A stretch of DNA of 64,000 nt, from positions 248,001-312,000 of the forward strand of contig NZ_VTTM01000002.1 of NCBI RefSeq assembly GCF_008364795.1, written 5' to 3'. Made by a program: the position numbers and the translations under genes. The first letter of the stretch is position 1. The number at the start of each line of letters is the position of its first letter. Shown here piece by piece: positions 18,446 through 27,450 of this stretch. The DNA is from Azospirillum oryzae. GTDB taxonomy: Bacteria > Pseudomonadota > Alphaproteobacteria > Azospirillales > Azospirillaceae. Below the pieces are notes generated by a model that had not been told where the DNA came from, made no database searches, and saw only the letters and a list, made by a program, of their open reading frames with translations.

Positions 18446-19723
18446 GTGAAGGCCCTGACCGCCGACCTCCGCCCCGGAACCGCTGCCTCATCCGCGGCCG
18501 TTCTTTTCACCCTGGTTCCCGCGATGACCCTGCTGACGCACCTCGTCTATGCGCTGGCCTATCTGATCGCCGGGGTTTCGGCCGGTGCGGCGCTGTGGGC
18601 GCTGCGTCCGGAGGCCGATCCGCTGTTGGCGTTGCTGGCGGGCGCGCTGGTGGCGCTGACCGGTGCCCTGGTCCATGACGTGGTGACGCGGCTGGAGCGC
18701 GAACACAAGGCCTCCCGCCGCATCGCCCGCCTGAACGACCGGGTGGAGGAACTGGCCCACTTGCTGGAGCAGCGGCTCGCTGCCGACGCCGGCCCCCAGC
18801 CCGAGGCTGGCGCCCGTTACGACGCGGTGATGCAGGAGGTGAGGCTTCTGCAGTCGCTGGTCGCCCGCCTGACCGAACGGCGCGCGCCCCGGCCGCCGGC
18901 CGCCAGTGCGGAGCGCCGTCCCGCGCCGGCCCCGTCCACCGCCGCTCCGTCCCCTGCCGCGCCGTCCGCGCCGGTGGCGGTGCCGATGGACGACGCCGCG
19001 GTGCTGGAGGCGGTGCGCGACGCGCTGAAGGCCGACCGCATCGACGTCTATCTCCAGCCCATCGTCAGCCTGCCCCAGCGCAAGCACCGCTTCTATGAGG
19101 TGTTTTCGCGGGTGAGGGCCGCCGACGGGCAGCAGATCATGCCCGACCGCTATCTCGACATCGCCGAGCGCGAGGGGCTGATCGCCACCATCGACAATCT
19201 TCTGCTGGTCCGATGCGTCCAGCTGATCCGCGAGACGGAGCGGCGCCAGCACGCCATCGGTTTCTTCGCCAACATCTCCGCCGCGACGCTGGCAGATGCG
19301 GAGTTCATGCGCCAGTTCCTGAACATGATGGCGCAGAACCACGCCCTGGTGCCCAAGCTGGTGTTCGAGTTGAGCCAGCATGACCTGCGCGTCGGCGGGG
19401 CGGTGACGATGGGCATCCTGTCGCAGCTGGCGCGGCTGGGCTTCCGCTTCTCCATGGATCAGGTGACGGACCTCGCCATCGACCTGGACCGGCTGCTGCG
19501 CCACGAGTTCCGCTGCATCAAGCTGGACCGCGCGCTGGTGCTGGATCCCGCCAACGCCGCGCGTATCCGCGAGCTGCGCCACCGCTGCGCCGCCGAGGGC
19601 ATCGACCTGATCGTCGAGAAGATCGAAACGGAGAACCAGCTGGTCGAGGTGCTCGACACCGGCTTCGACTTCGGCCAGGGCTATTTGTTCGGTGAGCCGA
19701 GGCTGAGCCGGAAGCCGGAGTGA
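18446..19723 (+). CDS. Membrane-anchored degenerate EAL-domain protein (TipF-like)
   Basis: The 425-residue protein has N-terminal transmembrane segments (around residues 28-70), a coiled coil (residues 75-130), a Pro/Ala linker, and an EAL-type domain from about residue 185. This order matches TipF, the c-di-GMP receptor that places the flagellum at the pole in Caulobacter. The EAL motif itself reads EVF (in FYEVFSRVR). The DDFGTG region is SMDQVTD, and the late E-x-VET motif is EKIETE, so metal-dependent phosphodiesterase activity is unlikely. A GTG at 18446 is used here; ATG at 18524 would remove 26 residues and begin just before the first membrane helix. It may act as a c-di-GMP effector in polarity or flagellation. 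Confidence 0.82.
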   Translation: MKALTADLRPGTAASSAAVLFTLVPAMTLLTHLVYALAYLIAGVSAGAALWALRPEADPLLALLAGALVALTGALVHDVVTRLEREHKASRRIARLNDRVEELAHLLEQRLAADAGPQPEAGARYDAVMQEVRLLQSLVARLTERRAPRPPAASAERRPAPAPSTAAPSPAAPSAPVAVPMDDAAVLEAVRDALKADRIDVYLQPIVSLPQRKHRFYEVFSRVRAADGQQIMPDRYLDIAEREGLIATIDNLLLVRCVQLIRETERRQHAIGFFANISAATLADAEFMRQFLNMMAQNHALVPKLVFELSQHDLRVGGAVTMGILSQLARLGFRFSMDQVTDLAIDLDRLLRHEFRCIKLDRALVLDPANAARIRELRHRCAAEGIDLIVEKIETENQLVEVLDTGFDFGQGYLFGEPRLSRKPE

Positions 19724-19733
19724 GGCTGGGTTT

Positions 19734-20081
19734 CTAAAGTCCAATCAGCGCGGCGAGCTTTCCGCGGACTTCGGCCAGGATTGCCGATGGAGCGCGTGCG
19801 CCGGAAAACAGCAGCGGCCGGGCCATGGTGTCGATGCTGCGAACATGGCTGGTCAGGATTTCGCCGGAAATCGGCGGACCCGGCGGCAATACGGCACTGC
19901 TGGGAAACGGGCGAACGCGCGTGGTGATCGGGCATACGATTGCAAAGCGTGTCGCCTGCCAAAAAGCATGGGGTGACACGATCAGTGCTGGTCTGCGCCC
20001 GCCCTGCTCACGCCCCGTCCGTGGATCGAAGTCAGTCCAGATGAGATCGCCGGCTTCCGGTTCCCATTTATCGTCGGTCAT
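19734..20081 (-). CDS. mazF: MazF/PemK-family endoribonuclease toxin
   Basis: The 115-residue toxin has the PemK fold: GDLIWTDFDPRTGREQGGRRPALIVSP, where the GREQ-GRRP segment carries catalytic residues, then IVCPITTR and a late LTSHVRSIDTMAR. Free MazF cleaves mRNA at short sequence motifs and arrests growth. Its ATG overlaps the antitoxin stop by four bases, so the pair is translated from one message in the order antitoxin, toxin. It lies between the TipF-like gene (converging) and thrS (diverging). Confidence 0.92.
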   Translation of the reverse strand: MTDDKWEPEAGDLIWTDFDPRTGREQGGRRPALIVSPHAFWQATRFAIVCPITTRVRPFPSSAVLPPGPPISGEILTSHVRSIDTMARPLLFSGARAPSAILAEVRGKLAALIGL

Positions 20082-20323
20082 TCCTCAACGACCTCACGGC
20101 CAACATCGGGACCCCAGTCGAACGCCTCCCGCATCGCCTCCGGCGTGACGCCTTTCATGAGTTCATCGAGGCTGTAGCGGGGGCGATCTGCGGTGATGAC
20201 GATCCGATCGCCTTCGGCGTGAATGTCCACCCTTGTGCCGTCGCGCAGCCCCACCTGACTGGCGATGTCCTTGGGAATGCGGATGCCCAGGCTGTTGCCC
20301 CATCGTGCGAGTTGGACCTGCAT
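20078..20323 (-). CDS. mazE: MazE-family antitoxin (AbrB fold)
   Basis: The 81-residue antitoxin has the SpoVT/AbrB DNA-binding fold: MQVQLARWGNSLGIRIPKDI, followed by GLRDGTRVDIHAEGD. The C-terminal tail (YSLDELMKGVTPEAMREAFDW) is the toxin-wrapping segment. AAGGAGG precedes the ATG at 20323. As in other MazEF systems it should repress its own promoter together with the toxin. Confidence 0.92.
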   Translation of the reverse strand: MQVQLARWGNSLGIRIPKDIASQVGLRDGTRVDIHAEGDRIVITADRPRYSLDELMKGVTPEAMREAFDWGPDVGREVVEE

Positions 20324-20360
20324 GCGCGTGGCCTCCTTGCCGCTGCGATGGCTGTCGATT

Positions 20361-20393
20361 GGATATTCATAGGATATACAGTGAGCGTGGCAA
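20361..20393 (-). promoter_or_regulatory. Candidate mazEF promoter and operator
   Basis: On the minus strand a TTGCCA -35-like box (20388-20393) lies 16 bp before TATGAA (20366-20371). The hexamer GGATAT occurs twice on the plus strand (20361-20366 and 20372-20377), 11 bp apart, overlapping the -10. Repeats one helical turn apart over a -10 box suit an AbrB-fold autoregulator. Unproven. Confidence 0.4.
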
Positions 20394-20525
20394 AAATAAA
20401 GCCATGAGTTGCCCGGAGCCCTTGATTTCCGCCACCGCGCTTGACATTCCCCCACGCGGCGATGGAAATTTCGCGTTCCCGGCCAAGTCCGGGCACCCGA
20501 TGCGGGTGAGACCAACACTAGTGAA

Positions 20526-22490
20526 ATGGTGACTTCGGTGACGTCCAACATCGCCATCACGCTGCCCGACGGCAGCGTGCGGGAGTTCGACCGGCCGGTG
20601 ACGGGGCTCGAGATTGCCCAGTCCATCGGTTCGCGCCTGGCCAAAGATGCGCTTGCCGTCAAGATCGACGGTACGGTGAAGGACCTCACCACCACCGTCA
20701 CTACCAACGCCAAGATCGAGATCGTCACGCGCAACCACGCCGACGCTCTCGAGGTCATCCGCCACGACGCCGCCCATGTGCTGGCCGATGCGGTGCAGAA
20801 GCTGTATCCCGGCACGCAGGTCACGATCGGCCCGTCGATCGCCACCGGCTTCTACTATGACTTCGCGCGCGACGAGCCGTTCACGCCCGAGGATCTGGAA
20901 AAGATCGAGGCGAAGATGCGCGAGATCGTCGGGGCCGACATCCCGATCGTCCGCGAGGTCTGGGACCGTGACGAGGCGGTCGCCTACTTCAAGAAGCTCG
21001 GCGAGCATTACAAGGCCGAGCTGATCGAGGCGATCCCGCAGGGCGAGCCGGTGTCGATCTACCGCCAGGGCGACTGGCTGGATCTGTGCCGCGGGCCCCA
21101 CGCCATGACGACGGGCAAGGTCGGGCAGGGCTTCAAGCTGATGAAGGTGGCCGGCGCCTATTGGCGCGGCGACAGCCGCAACCCCATGCTCCAGCGCATC
21201 TACGGCACCGCCTGGCGCGACGAGAAGGAGTTGAAGGCCTACCTGCACCAGATCGAGGAGGCGGAGAAGCGCGACCACCGCAAGCTGGGCAAGGAACTGG
21301 ACCTGTTCCATGTGCAGGAAGAGGCGGTCGGCTCGGTCTTCTGGCATCCGAAGGGCTGGACGCTCTACCAGACGCTGGAAACCTACATCCGCACCAAGCT
21401 GAAGGCCGCCGGCTATGTCGAGGTGAAGACGCCGCAGCTGATCGACAGCTCGCTGTTCAAGGCTTCCGGCCACTGGGACATGTATGGTGACAACATGTTC
21501 AAGGTGGAGGCCGACGGTGGCGAGAAGCTGCTGGGCATCAAGCCGATGAACTGCCCCGGCCATGTCCAGATCTTCCGGCACGGCCTGCGGTCCTACCGCG
21601 ACCTGCCGATCCGCATGGCGGAGTTCGGCGCCTGCCACCGCAACGAGCCGTCGGGCGCGCTGCACGGCATCATGCGCGTCCGCGCCTTCACCCAGGACGA
21701 CGCCCACATCTTCTGCACCGAGGATCAGGTGCAGAGCGAGGCGGCCGAGTATTTCAAGCTGCAGCTCGGCGTCTACAAGGACCTGGGCTTCGACAAGATC
21801 TCGGTGAAGCTGGCGCTGCGTCCGGACGTCCGCACCGGCGCCGACGAACTGTGGGACCGGGCCGAAGGCGCGCTGGCCCAGGCGCTGCGCGACGCCGGGC
21901 TGGAGTATGAGGAACTGCCGGGCGAGGGCGCCTTCTATGGCCCCAAGGTCGAATTCCACCTGACCGACGCCATCGGCCGGACCTGGCAGTGCGGCACGCT
22001 GCAGTACGACCCGAACCTGCCGGAACGACTCGATGCCAGCTATATCGGTGAGGATGGCGCCCGCCATCGGCCGATCATGCTGCACCGGGCGATCCTGGGG
22101 TCGATGGAACGCTTCATCGGCATGCTGATCGAGCATTACGCCGGCAAGTTCCCGCTGTGGCTGTCGCCGGTGCAGGTCACCGTCGCCACCATCACCAGCG
22201 AGGCCGACGGCTATGCCGAGGAAGTGGCGAAGCTGTTGAAGCGCAAGGGCCTGCGCGTCGAACTCGACACCCGCAACGAGAAGATCAATCTGAAGGTCCG
22301 CGAACACAGCCTGCAGAAGGTCCCCCTGATGCTGGTTGTCGGAAAGCGGGAAGCGGACGAACGGACGGTCGCGCTCCGCGTGCTGGGCGGCAAGGATCAG
22401 GAAATTCTTGCCCTCGACGCCGCGGTGGCTAAACTGGTTGAGGAAGCGAGATCGCCTGCCGGCGAGACCGTGACCGATTCGCCGTTTTAA
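20526..22490 (+). CDS. thrS: Threonine-tRNA ligase
   Basis: ThrRS has 654 residues, close to the usual length. The TGS domain is N-terminal ([12 protein letters not shown]). The editing domain carries [19 protein letters not shown] with the HxxxH zinc motif, followed by the SAD region. The class II catalytic core has [12 protein letters not shown], a family signature, and [23 protein letters not shown]. Motif 3 is [11 protein letters not shown]. The anticodon-binding domain closes the protein. A TTGACA hexamer at 20441-20446 lies in the 202-bp gap before it. It sits directly upstream of infC, the order known in many bacteria. Confidence 0.98.
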   Translation: MVTSVTSNIAITLPDGSVREFDRPVTGLEIAQSIGSRLAKDALAVKIDGTVKDLTTTVTTNAKIEIVTRNHADALEVIRHDAAHVLADAVQKLYPGTQVTIGPSIATGFYYDFARDEPFTPEDLEKIEAKMREIVGADIPIVREVWDRDEAVAYFKKLGEHYKAELIEAIPQGEPVSIYRQGDWLDLCRGPHAMTTGKVGQGFKLMKVAGAYWRGDSRNPMLQRIYGTAWRDEKELKAYLHQIEEAEKRDHRKLGKELDLFHVQEEAVGSVFWHPKGWTLYQTLETYIRTKLKAAGYVEVKTPQLIDSSLFKASGHWDMYGDNMFKVEADGGEKLLGIKPMNCPGHVQIFRHGLRSYRDLPIRMAEFGACHRNEPSGALHGIMRVRAFTQDDAHIFCTEDQVQSEAAEYFKLQLGVYKDLGFDKISVKLALRPDVRTGADELWDRAEGALAQALRDAGLEYEELPGEGAFYGPKVEFHLTDAIGRTWQCGTLQYDPNLPERLDASYIGEDGARHRPIMLHRAILGSMERFIGMLIEHYAGKFPLWLSPVQVTVATITSEADGYAEEVAKLLKRKGLRVELDTRNEKINLKVREHSLQKVPLMLVVGKREADERTVALRVLGGKDQEILALDAAVAKLVEEARSPAGETVTDSPF

Positions 22491-22565
22491 CCGACCGCGC
22501 GACGCCGCCGGCCCGTCCTCTGGACGGCTGGCTTCCGCGTGGTTTCAGACCATGGAGAAGCGTCC

Positions 22566-23102
22566 ATAGCCAGGATTCCGTCCGAAGCCGCCCCGACCCG
22601 CGATGGCCCGCGGGTTAACCGGGAGATCTCGGCTCGTTCCGTTCGTCTCGTCGGTGCCGACGGCGAGATGATCGGGGTGGTGTCGTTGCGCGATGCTCTG
22701 CTGGCCGCTGAGGATGCCGGTCTCGATCTGGTCGAGATCGCTCCCCAGGCGGAACCGCCTGTCTGCAAAATCCTCGACTATGGCAAGTTCAAGTACGAGG
22801 CGCAGAAGAAGGCGAACGAGGCCCGCAAGAAGCAGAAGATCATCGAGGTCAAGGAGATCAAGCTCCGGCCGAACATCGATGACAACGACTATGACGTGAA
22901 GATGCGCTCGGCGCGCCGTTTCCTCGAGGAGGGCGACAAGGTCAAGGTGACCCTGCGCTTCCGCGGCCGTGAAATGGCGCACCAGGATCTGGGTATGAAT
23001 GTGCTGGTCCGCGTCCGCGACGAGCTGGAGGCGCTGGCGAAGGTCGAGCAGATGCCGAAGCTCGAAGGCCGCCAGATGGTCATGGTTCTGGCTCCGCGCT
23101 GA
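22566..23102 (+). CDS. infC: Translation initiation factor IF-3
   Basis: IF-3 binds the 30S subunit and proofreads start-codon choice. The sequence has the N-domain [23 protein letters not shown], the linker [20 protein letters not shown], and the C-domain ending [13 protein letters not shown]. No ATG lies before the conserved start. The best-placed initiation codon is ATA at 22566, with GGAG at 22554-22557 eight bases upstream, giving 178 residues. A GTG at 22539 in frame lacks a good ribosome binding site. Rare start codons in infC allow IF-3 autoregulation. rpmI and rplT, which often follow infC, are not here; a terminator follows instead. Confidence 0.95.
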   Translation: MARIPSEAAPTRDGPRVNREISARSVRLVGADGEMIGVVSLRDALLAAEDAGLDLVEIAPQAEPPVCKILDYGKFKYEAQKKANEARKKQKIIEVKEIKLRPNIDDNDYDVKMRSARRFLEEGDKVKVTLRFRGREMAHQDLGMNVLVRVRDELEALAKVEQMPKLEGRQMVMVLAPR

Positions 23103-23119
23103 CGCGGGGTGAGGTTACG

Positions 23120-23160
23120 GAAAAGGCCCGTCCGGGATGCCGGACGGGCCTTTTTCTTTT
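23120..23160 (+). terminator. Intrinsic terminator of thrS-infC
   Basis: AAGGCCCGTCCGG / CCGGACGGGCCTT with a 4-nt loop is followed by a T-rich tract (TTTTTCTTTT) 20 bp after the infC stop. It may also serve the converging hydrolase gene, since A-residues precede the stem. Confidence 0.93.
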
Positions 23161-23174
23161 GGGGCTACGACGCC

Positions 23175-24551
23175 TCAGCGCAGCGGCCGGTCGTCGACGA
23201 TGACGACATAGCAGGTGTGGCGGGTGAATTTGGCACAGTTGTCCAGGGCGCCGCGGCGGGCGGCGTCCTCGCTGGGCATGCCGGACTTCCAGCCGAAGGC
23301 GCCGTCCTGCGACACCGCGAATGCCTTGCGCCCGGCAGCCTCGACATAGGCGCCGAACTTGTCGCGGCCGGTGGCAGACAATTCCTGCGGCGGCTCCAGC
23401 CTGACGCGGGTGCCGCGCGGTGGTTCCGTCGGGGCGGTGGCATCGGCGGCGCCGGTGCCGGCCGGGCGGTCGTTGAGATAGGCGATGCGGCAGCCCTTCT
23501 GGGTGTGGGACGCGCAATTCTCCAGCGCGCCCTTCTGCGCCTCGTCCAGGCTGCGCATGCCCGACTTCCAGCCATAGGCCCCGTCGGGCGACACGGCGAA
23601 GGCCTTGTTGCCGCCGGCCTCGACATAGGCGGGGAACTTCGCGCGATTGGCGGCGGACAGCTCCGGCGGTGGAGGAAGCGCCGGCAGCGACAGCGCCATC
23701 GGCGTGTCGCGCAGCACCAGCCCGTTCTTCGCCAGGAACCGGTCGACCATCGGCGTCCATTGCGGGATGGCGGTGCTGAAGAAGCCATGCCCGTCCTTGC
23801 CGGTGGGCGGGGCGGCGATGAACTCCGCCCGTCCGCCTTCATGAATGAAGGCCTCCCACAGGCGCCGGGCGAGATCGGGACCGAAGAACAGGTCGTTCTC
23901 GGCATAAATCCACAGGGTGGGAACGCGCGAACTGCGGCCCAGCGTGCCGAAGGCGGCGACCAGCCGGTTCTCCTGGCAGACCTCGTTGTCGGCGACGGAG
24001 CCGCGGCCGCCGGCGAAGCTGATGGCGGCCTTCAGTCCCGGCGGCGGATCGGCGCTGAGTGCGATGCTGGCAAGCCCGCCGGCCGAGACACCGACCGCGA
24101 CGATCCGGCTGGCGTCGGCGAAGGGTTGGGCCGCGACATAGCGGACGGCCTGACGCAGATCCTCGGCGCTCTGGTGGGCGGAGTGCAGGTAGTCGGGGTT
24201 GCTGCAGGCGCCGGTCGTCTCGCTGTAGGGACCGTCCGATCCGCCATAGCCGCGCCGCATCACCGCCACCACCGCCCAGCCGCGCCGCGCGAATTCGCGG
24301 GCTTCCGGCAGATAGCGCAGCGGCGTCATCTGCGCCCGGTCCGCCGGGTTGCGCGGCGTGCCATGGCTAAGCAGGACGATGGGGTAGGGGCCGGGGCCGT
24401 CCGGCCGCAGCAGCAGCGCCTCCAGCGTGGCGGAACTGCCGTCGGGGAAGCGCGCGGGGATCGACAGCGCCGTCTGAGTCAGCCCCTCCGCCAGGGCGGG
24501 ACCGCAGCACAGCAGCATGAACAGCAGGGGAAGCAGGCGGCGCAGGGTCAT
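23175..24551 (-). CDS. Secreted alpha/beta hydrolase with two C-terminal Cys-containing repeats
   Basis: The 458-residue protein has an N-terminal signal peptide (LLPLLFMLLCCGPALA). The alpha/beta-hydrolase core is of dienelactone-hydrolase or acyl-peptidase style: GVSAGG (nucleophile Ser156), YAEND (Asp220) and KDGHGFF (His255) give a plausible triad, and SHGTPRNP is the oxyanion region. After a Pro-rich linker come two related units, residues about 297-362 and 390-455. They share KAFAVS-DGA-GWKSGM and a pair of cysteines each (NCA...GC or TC), like DUF4189-type periplasmic domains. Substrate is unknown. It is transcribed alone, converging on infC. Confidence 0.82.
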   Translation of the reverse strand: MTLRRLLPLLFMLLCCGPALAEGLTQTALSIPARFPDGSSATLEALLLRPDGPGPYPIVLLSHGTPRNPADRAQMTPLRYLPEAREFARRGWAVVAVMRRGYGGSDGPYSETTGACSNPDYLHSAHQSAEDLRQAVRYVAAQPFADASRIVAVGVSAGGLASIALSADPPPGLKAAISFAGGRGSVADNEVCQENRLVAAFGTLGRSSRVPTLWIYAENDLFFGPDLARRLWEAFIHEGGRAEFIAAPPTGKDGHGFFSTAIPQWTPMVDRFLAKNGLVLRDTPMALSLPALPPPPELSAANRAKFPAYVEAGGNKAFAVSPDGAYGWKSGMRSLDEAQKGALENCASHTQKGCRIAYLNDRPAGTGAADATAPTEPPRGTRVRLEPPQELSATGRDKFGAYVEAAGRKAFAVSQDGAFGWKSGMPSEDAARRGALDNCAKFTRHTCYVVIVDDRPLR

Positions 24552-24617
24552 GGTCGGCGCAGTCTCCGCGACGGAAAGGGGCTGCGCTCTTGTACGCCAA
24601 CTTTGGCTTGGCGTCAG

Positions 24618-24647
24618 GGGGGAGGTGGGGGTGGGGCCACCTCCCCC
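24618..24647 (-). terminator. Hairpin after mhaB
   Basis: GGGGGAGGTGG / CCACCTCCCCC with an 8-nt loop lies just past the stop of the DUF2783 gene and marks the end of the mhaAB transcript. Confidence 0.7.
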
Positions 24648-24654
24648 ACGGCCG

Positions 24655-24852
24655 TTACTCCACCCCCTGCCGCGCCACGCGCAGCGCCTCGGCCAGAACC
24701 TCCGCGTCGCCGATGTGGTTGGCGAGCAGCAGGATCAGCTTGGCGTTCAGGCGGTTGCTCTGGTCGGGGGTCAGGTCGCGGTGGCTGTCGATCAGCAACT
24801 GGTACACGTCATCCGGGCTGGCGAAACGCTGCTCGGTCATCAGTTTGGCCAT
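24655..24852 (-). CDS. mhaB: DUF2783 small protein, probable MhaB coupling protein
   Basis: The 65-residue helical protein of the DUF2783 type (SPDDVYQLLIDSHRDLTPDQ, then LNAKLILLLANHIGDAEVLAEAL) lies 26 bp downstream of the flavin hydroxylase gene. In Pseudomonas putida the 3-hydroxyphenylacetate 6-hydroxylase consists of a flavoprotein (MhaA) and a small coupling protein (MhaB) in the same arrangement. The match in size and position makes this the likely role; I cannot run an alignment to confirm homology. It ends the operon and is followed by a hairpin. Confidence 0.68.
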   Translation of the reverse strand: MAKLMTEQRFASPDDVYQLLIDSHRDLTPDQSNRLNAKLILLLANHIGDAEVLAEALRVARQGVE

Positions 24853-24878
24853 GGGTGCAACTCCGGAAAATCGGGGGA

Positions 24879-26534
24879 TCAGCGGCCGGTGGCGCGGTCC
24901 AGCGCGGCGGACAGGGCGGCGGCATCGAAGCGGCGCCAGCGGGCGGCGATGTGCTGGTCAGGGCGGATCAGATAGACGCTGCCCGGCGTCAGGTCGTAGC
25001 GCTCGCGCAGGCGGCCGGCGCTGTCCACCAGCTCTCCGGCGATGCCGCGACGCCGCTCGGTCACCACATACCAGGCCAGCGGCAGCGGCCCGGCGGCGAG
25101 ACCGTCCAGCGCCTCCGCCACCTCGGCCGGAACCGGCCCGTCACCAGCGGCGTAGAGCACGGTGAAGCGCCCGTCCAGCGCCTCCATCAGCCAGCCGGCA
25201 TGGCCGTCACGCTCCACCGGCGCGTCGGTGGCGGGGGCGCCCGGCACCATTCTGCCGGCGAAGGCGTCGGCGTCCGGCGTGTTCAGCGGGCTGTCGCTGT
25301 AGGTGGTGGGGGTGGACAGCCGGCCGGAATTGACCAGCGAGCGGGCGAAGGGCTGGTCGACCGCAAGCTCCAGCACCGCGTCGCGGAAGACGCGGCTCAT
25401 CTCGCTTTTCGGCGTGATGAAGTCGGTGGAGCGGGTGGAGTTCAGGATGTTCTCCTTGGCCGCCGCGACCCGTTCATCGCTGTAGCTGTCCAGCAGCGAG
25501 TCCGGCGCCTTGCCGTCCAGCACCAGCGCCAGTTTCCACACCAGATTGTCGGCGTCGGGCACGCCGCTGTTGGCGCCGCGGGCACCGAAGGGCGAGACCT
25601 GATGGGCCGAATCGCCGGCGAACAGGATGCGGCCGTGGCGGAAGCGATCCAGCCGGCGGCACTGGAAGGTGTAGACCGACACCCATTCCAGTTCGAACGG
25701 CGTGTCGGCGCCCAGCATCGCCTGGACGCGGGGGATGACGCGCTCCGGCTTCTTCTCCTCCTCCGGGTCGGCGTCCCAACCCAGCTGGAAATCCAGGCGC
25801 CAGACATTGTCGGGCTGCATGTGCAGCAGGGCCGACTGCTTGCGGTGGAAGGGCGGGTCGAACCAGAACCAGCGTTCCGCCGGGAAATCGGCCTTCATCA
25901 CCACGTCGGCGATCAGGAAACGGTCCTTGAACACCTCGCCCTGGAACTCCAGGCCCAGCATCTTGCGCACCGACGATTTGGCGCCGTCGCAGGCGATGAC
26001 CCAATCGGCCTCCACCGCATGGACGCCGTCGGGCGTCTCGACCTGCAGGACGACATGGTCGGCCTCCTGCTTGGCCGAGATGACGCGGGAGAGCCAGCGC
26101 AGGTCGATCAGATCGTGCTTCCGCGCTTCCGTGACCAGGAAATCCTCCAGGTAATATTGCTGGAGGTTGATGAAGGCGGGGATCTTGTGGTCCGGCTCCG
26201 GCAGCAGGTCGAACTGGTAGACCATGCGGTCACCGTTGAAGACCTTGCCGATCTTCCAAACGACACCCTTGTCGATCATGCGCTGGCCGACGCCCAGCCG
26301 GTCCCACACCTCCAGCGCGCGCTTGGCATAGCAGACGGCGCGGCTGCCGACGCTGACGGTGTCCTCGGCGTCGAGCACCACCACCGGCACGCCCTTGCGC
26401 GCGAAGTCGAGCGCCGCGGTCAGCCCGACCGGGCCGGCGCCGATGACCACCACCGGATGGCGCCGGACGGTGCCGGTGCGCTGTTCCTGCGAGGGTGTGA
26501 AGCTGTATTTCGGATAGCTGAAAGTCGCGTGCAT
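24879..26534 (-). CDS. mhaA: FAD-dependent aromatic hydroxylase, probable 3-hydroxyphenylacetate 6-hydroxylase
   Basis: The 551-residue class A flavin monooxygenase of the MhpA/UbiH type has the Rossmann dinucleotide site VVIGAGPVGLTAALDFA (residues 28-44), the mid-protein DWVIACDGAKSSVR (DG motif), and GRILFAGDSAHQVSPFGARGANSG (GD motif) near residue 310. A C-terminal thioredoxin-like domain closes it. The small DUF2783 gene follows and a homogentisate pathway lies nearby, so ring hydroxylation of 3-hydroxyphenylacetate to homogentisate is the most economical role. Its promoter region holds a MarR-type palindrome (26633-26648). The alternative is another hydroxylated aryl-alkanoate substrate. 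Confidence 0.8.
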   Translation of the reverse strand: MHATFSYPKYSFTPSQEQRTGTVRRHPVVVIGAGPVGLTAALDFARKGVPVVVLDAEDTVSVGSRAVCYAKRALEVWDRLGVGQRMIDKGVVWKIGKVFNGDRMVYQFDLLPEPDHKIPAFINLQQYYLEDFLVTEARKHDLIDLRWLSRVISAKQEADHVVLQVETPDGVHAVEADWVIACDGAKSSVRKMLGLEFQGEVFKDRFLIADVVMKADFPAERWFWFDPPFHRKQSALLHMQPDNVWRLDFQLGWDADPEEEKKPERVIPRVQAMLGADTPFELEWVSVYTFQCRRLDRFRHGRILFAGDSAHQVSPFGARGANSGVPDADNLVWKLALVLDGKAPDSLLDSYSDERVAAAKENILNSTRSTDFITPKSEMSRVFRDAVLELAVDQPFARSLVNSGRLSTPTTYSDSPLNTPDADAFAGRMVPGAPATDAPVERDGHAGWLMEALDGRFTVLYAAGDGPVPAEVAEALDGLAAGPLPLAWYVVTERRRGIAGELVDSAGRLRERYDLTPGSVYLIRPDQHIAARWRRFDAAALSAALDRATGR

Positions 26535-26632
26535 TGGGCGTTTCCTCCCCCGGAAACCATGACAGAACGCGTTGGCGGCCCGGCCGCGGAGCGGCCGGCT
26601 TTGCGGTGATTTGTTATTGTTGCCAACGATAC

Positions 26633-26648
26633 AGTTTCATTTGATACC
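26633..26648. promoter_or_regulatory. Candidate MarR operator, mhaA/paaY divergent promoter
   Basis: AGTTTCATTTGATACC matches 13 of 16 bases of the perfect palindrome found in front of hmgA (28077-28092). It lies about 100 bp upstream of mhaA and 150 bp upstream of paaY in their shared 262-bp intergenic region. Confidence 0.5.
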
Positions 26649-26796
26649 AATCAAGCCCCGATCCGAGGGTTGGGAAGGGAGCCGGTGAAGCGATACAGAC
26701 ATGCTCACTATGACGGAAAATCAGTATCGCGTACAGCGTGCGGCGGTGTAGCCTCGTGGCAAAAGACCGGATAGAGACACCGAGGAACGCCTGACC

Positions 26797-27435
26797 ATGC
26801 CCAACCCGACCGTCAACCCCACCTTGCCGCGCCCGACCGTCTACGCCATCGACGGCGTGATCCCGGTCATCGACCCGACCGCCTTCGTCCATCCCACCGC
26901 CGTGCTGATCGGCGACGTGGTGGTGGGGCCGGGCTGCTATGTCGGCCCATGCGCCAGCCTGCGCGGTGATTTCGGCCGCATCGTGCTGCAGCGGGGCAGC
27001 AACGTGCAGGACAACTGCACGATCCACGCCTTCCCCGGCCATGACGCCATCGTCGAGGAGGACGGGCATGTCGGGCATGGCGCCGTGCTGCACGGCTGCA
27101 TCGTCCGCCGCAACGCACTGGTCGGGATGAATGTGGTGGTGATGGACGGCGCGGAGATCGGCGAGGAGTCGATCGTCGCCGCCATGGCCTTCGTCAAGGC
27201 CGGCTTCGTCGTGCCGCCGCGCACGCTGGTGGCCGGCCTGCCGGCCAAGGTGATGCGCGAGCTGCGGCCCGATGAGGTCGCCTGGAAGTCGGAAGGGACG
27301 GAGGAATACCAGCGCCTCGCCCGCCGCTCGCTCGCCACCATGGTCGCCTGCGCTCCGCTGGAGGCGGAGGAACCGGGCCGGGGCCGCGTCGATGCGGGGA
27401 CAAGCCAACCGCTGCACAAGGTGAAGGGGGGCTGA
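26797..27435 (+). CDS. paaY: PaaY-like hexapeptide protein (gamma-carbonic-anhydrase fold)
   Basis: The 212-residue left-handed beta-helix protein is of the PaaY/CaiE group: [45 protein letters not shown], and [13 protein letters not shown] with the metal-binding histidines. These are followed by the typical [26 protein letters not shown]. PaaY in phenylacetate clusters has thioesterase activity that clears dead-end CoA thioesters; here no CoA-dependent paa genes are in view, which makes its presence notable. It is divergent from mhaA and converges on the MarR gene over a GGGGGGC / GCCCCCC hairpin. Confidence 0.9.
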   Translation: MPNPTVNPTLPRPTVYAIDGVIPVIDPTAFVHPTAVLIGDVVVGPGCYVGPCASLRGDFGRIVLQRGSNVQDNCTIHAFPGHDAIVEEDGHVGHGAVLHGCIVRRNALVGMNVVVMDGAEIGEESIVAAMAFVKAGFVVPPRTLVAGLPAKVMRELRPDEVAWKSEGTEEYQRLARRSLATMVACAPLEAEEPGRGRVDAGTSQPLHKVKGG

Positions 27436-27450
27436 GCGGCCCCCCTCCTT
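27424..27450. terminator. Bidirectional hairpin between paaY and marR
   Basis: GGGGGGC / GCCCCCC (27426-27445), flanked by AA on the left and TCCTT on the right, overlaps the paaY stop and ends just before the last codon of the MarR gene. Confidence 0.6.

Noticed and set aside
20324..20525. T-box-like or attenuator leader before thrS
   Set aside because: The 202-bp gap shows no stem-loop series or T-box element; it is better explained by the thrS and mazEF promoters.
23109..26609. 1166-codon plus-strand open frame
   Set aside because: It is antisense to the secreted hydrolase, mhaB and mhaA, all of which have clear family motifs. The predicted protein is low-complexity Gly/Arg/Ala sequence.
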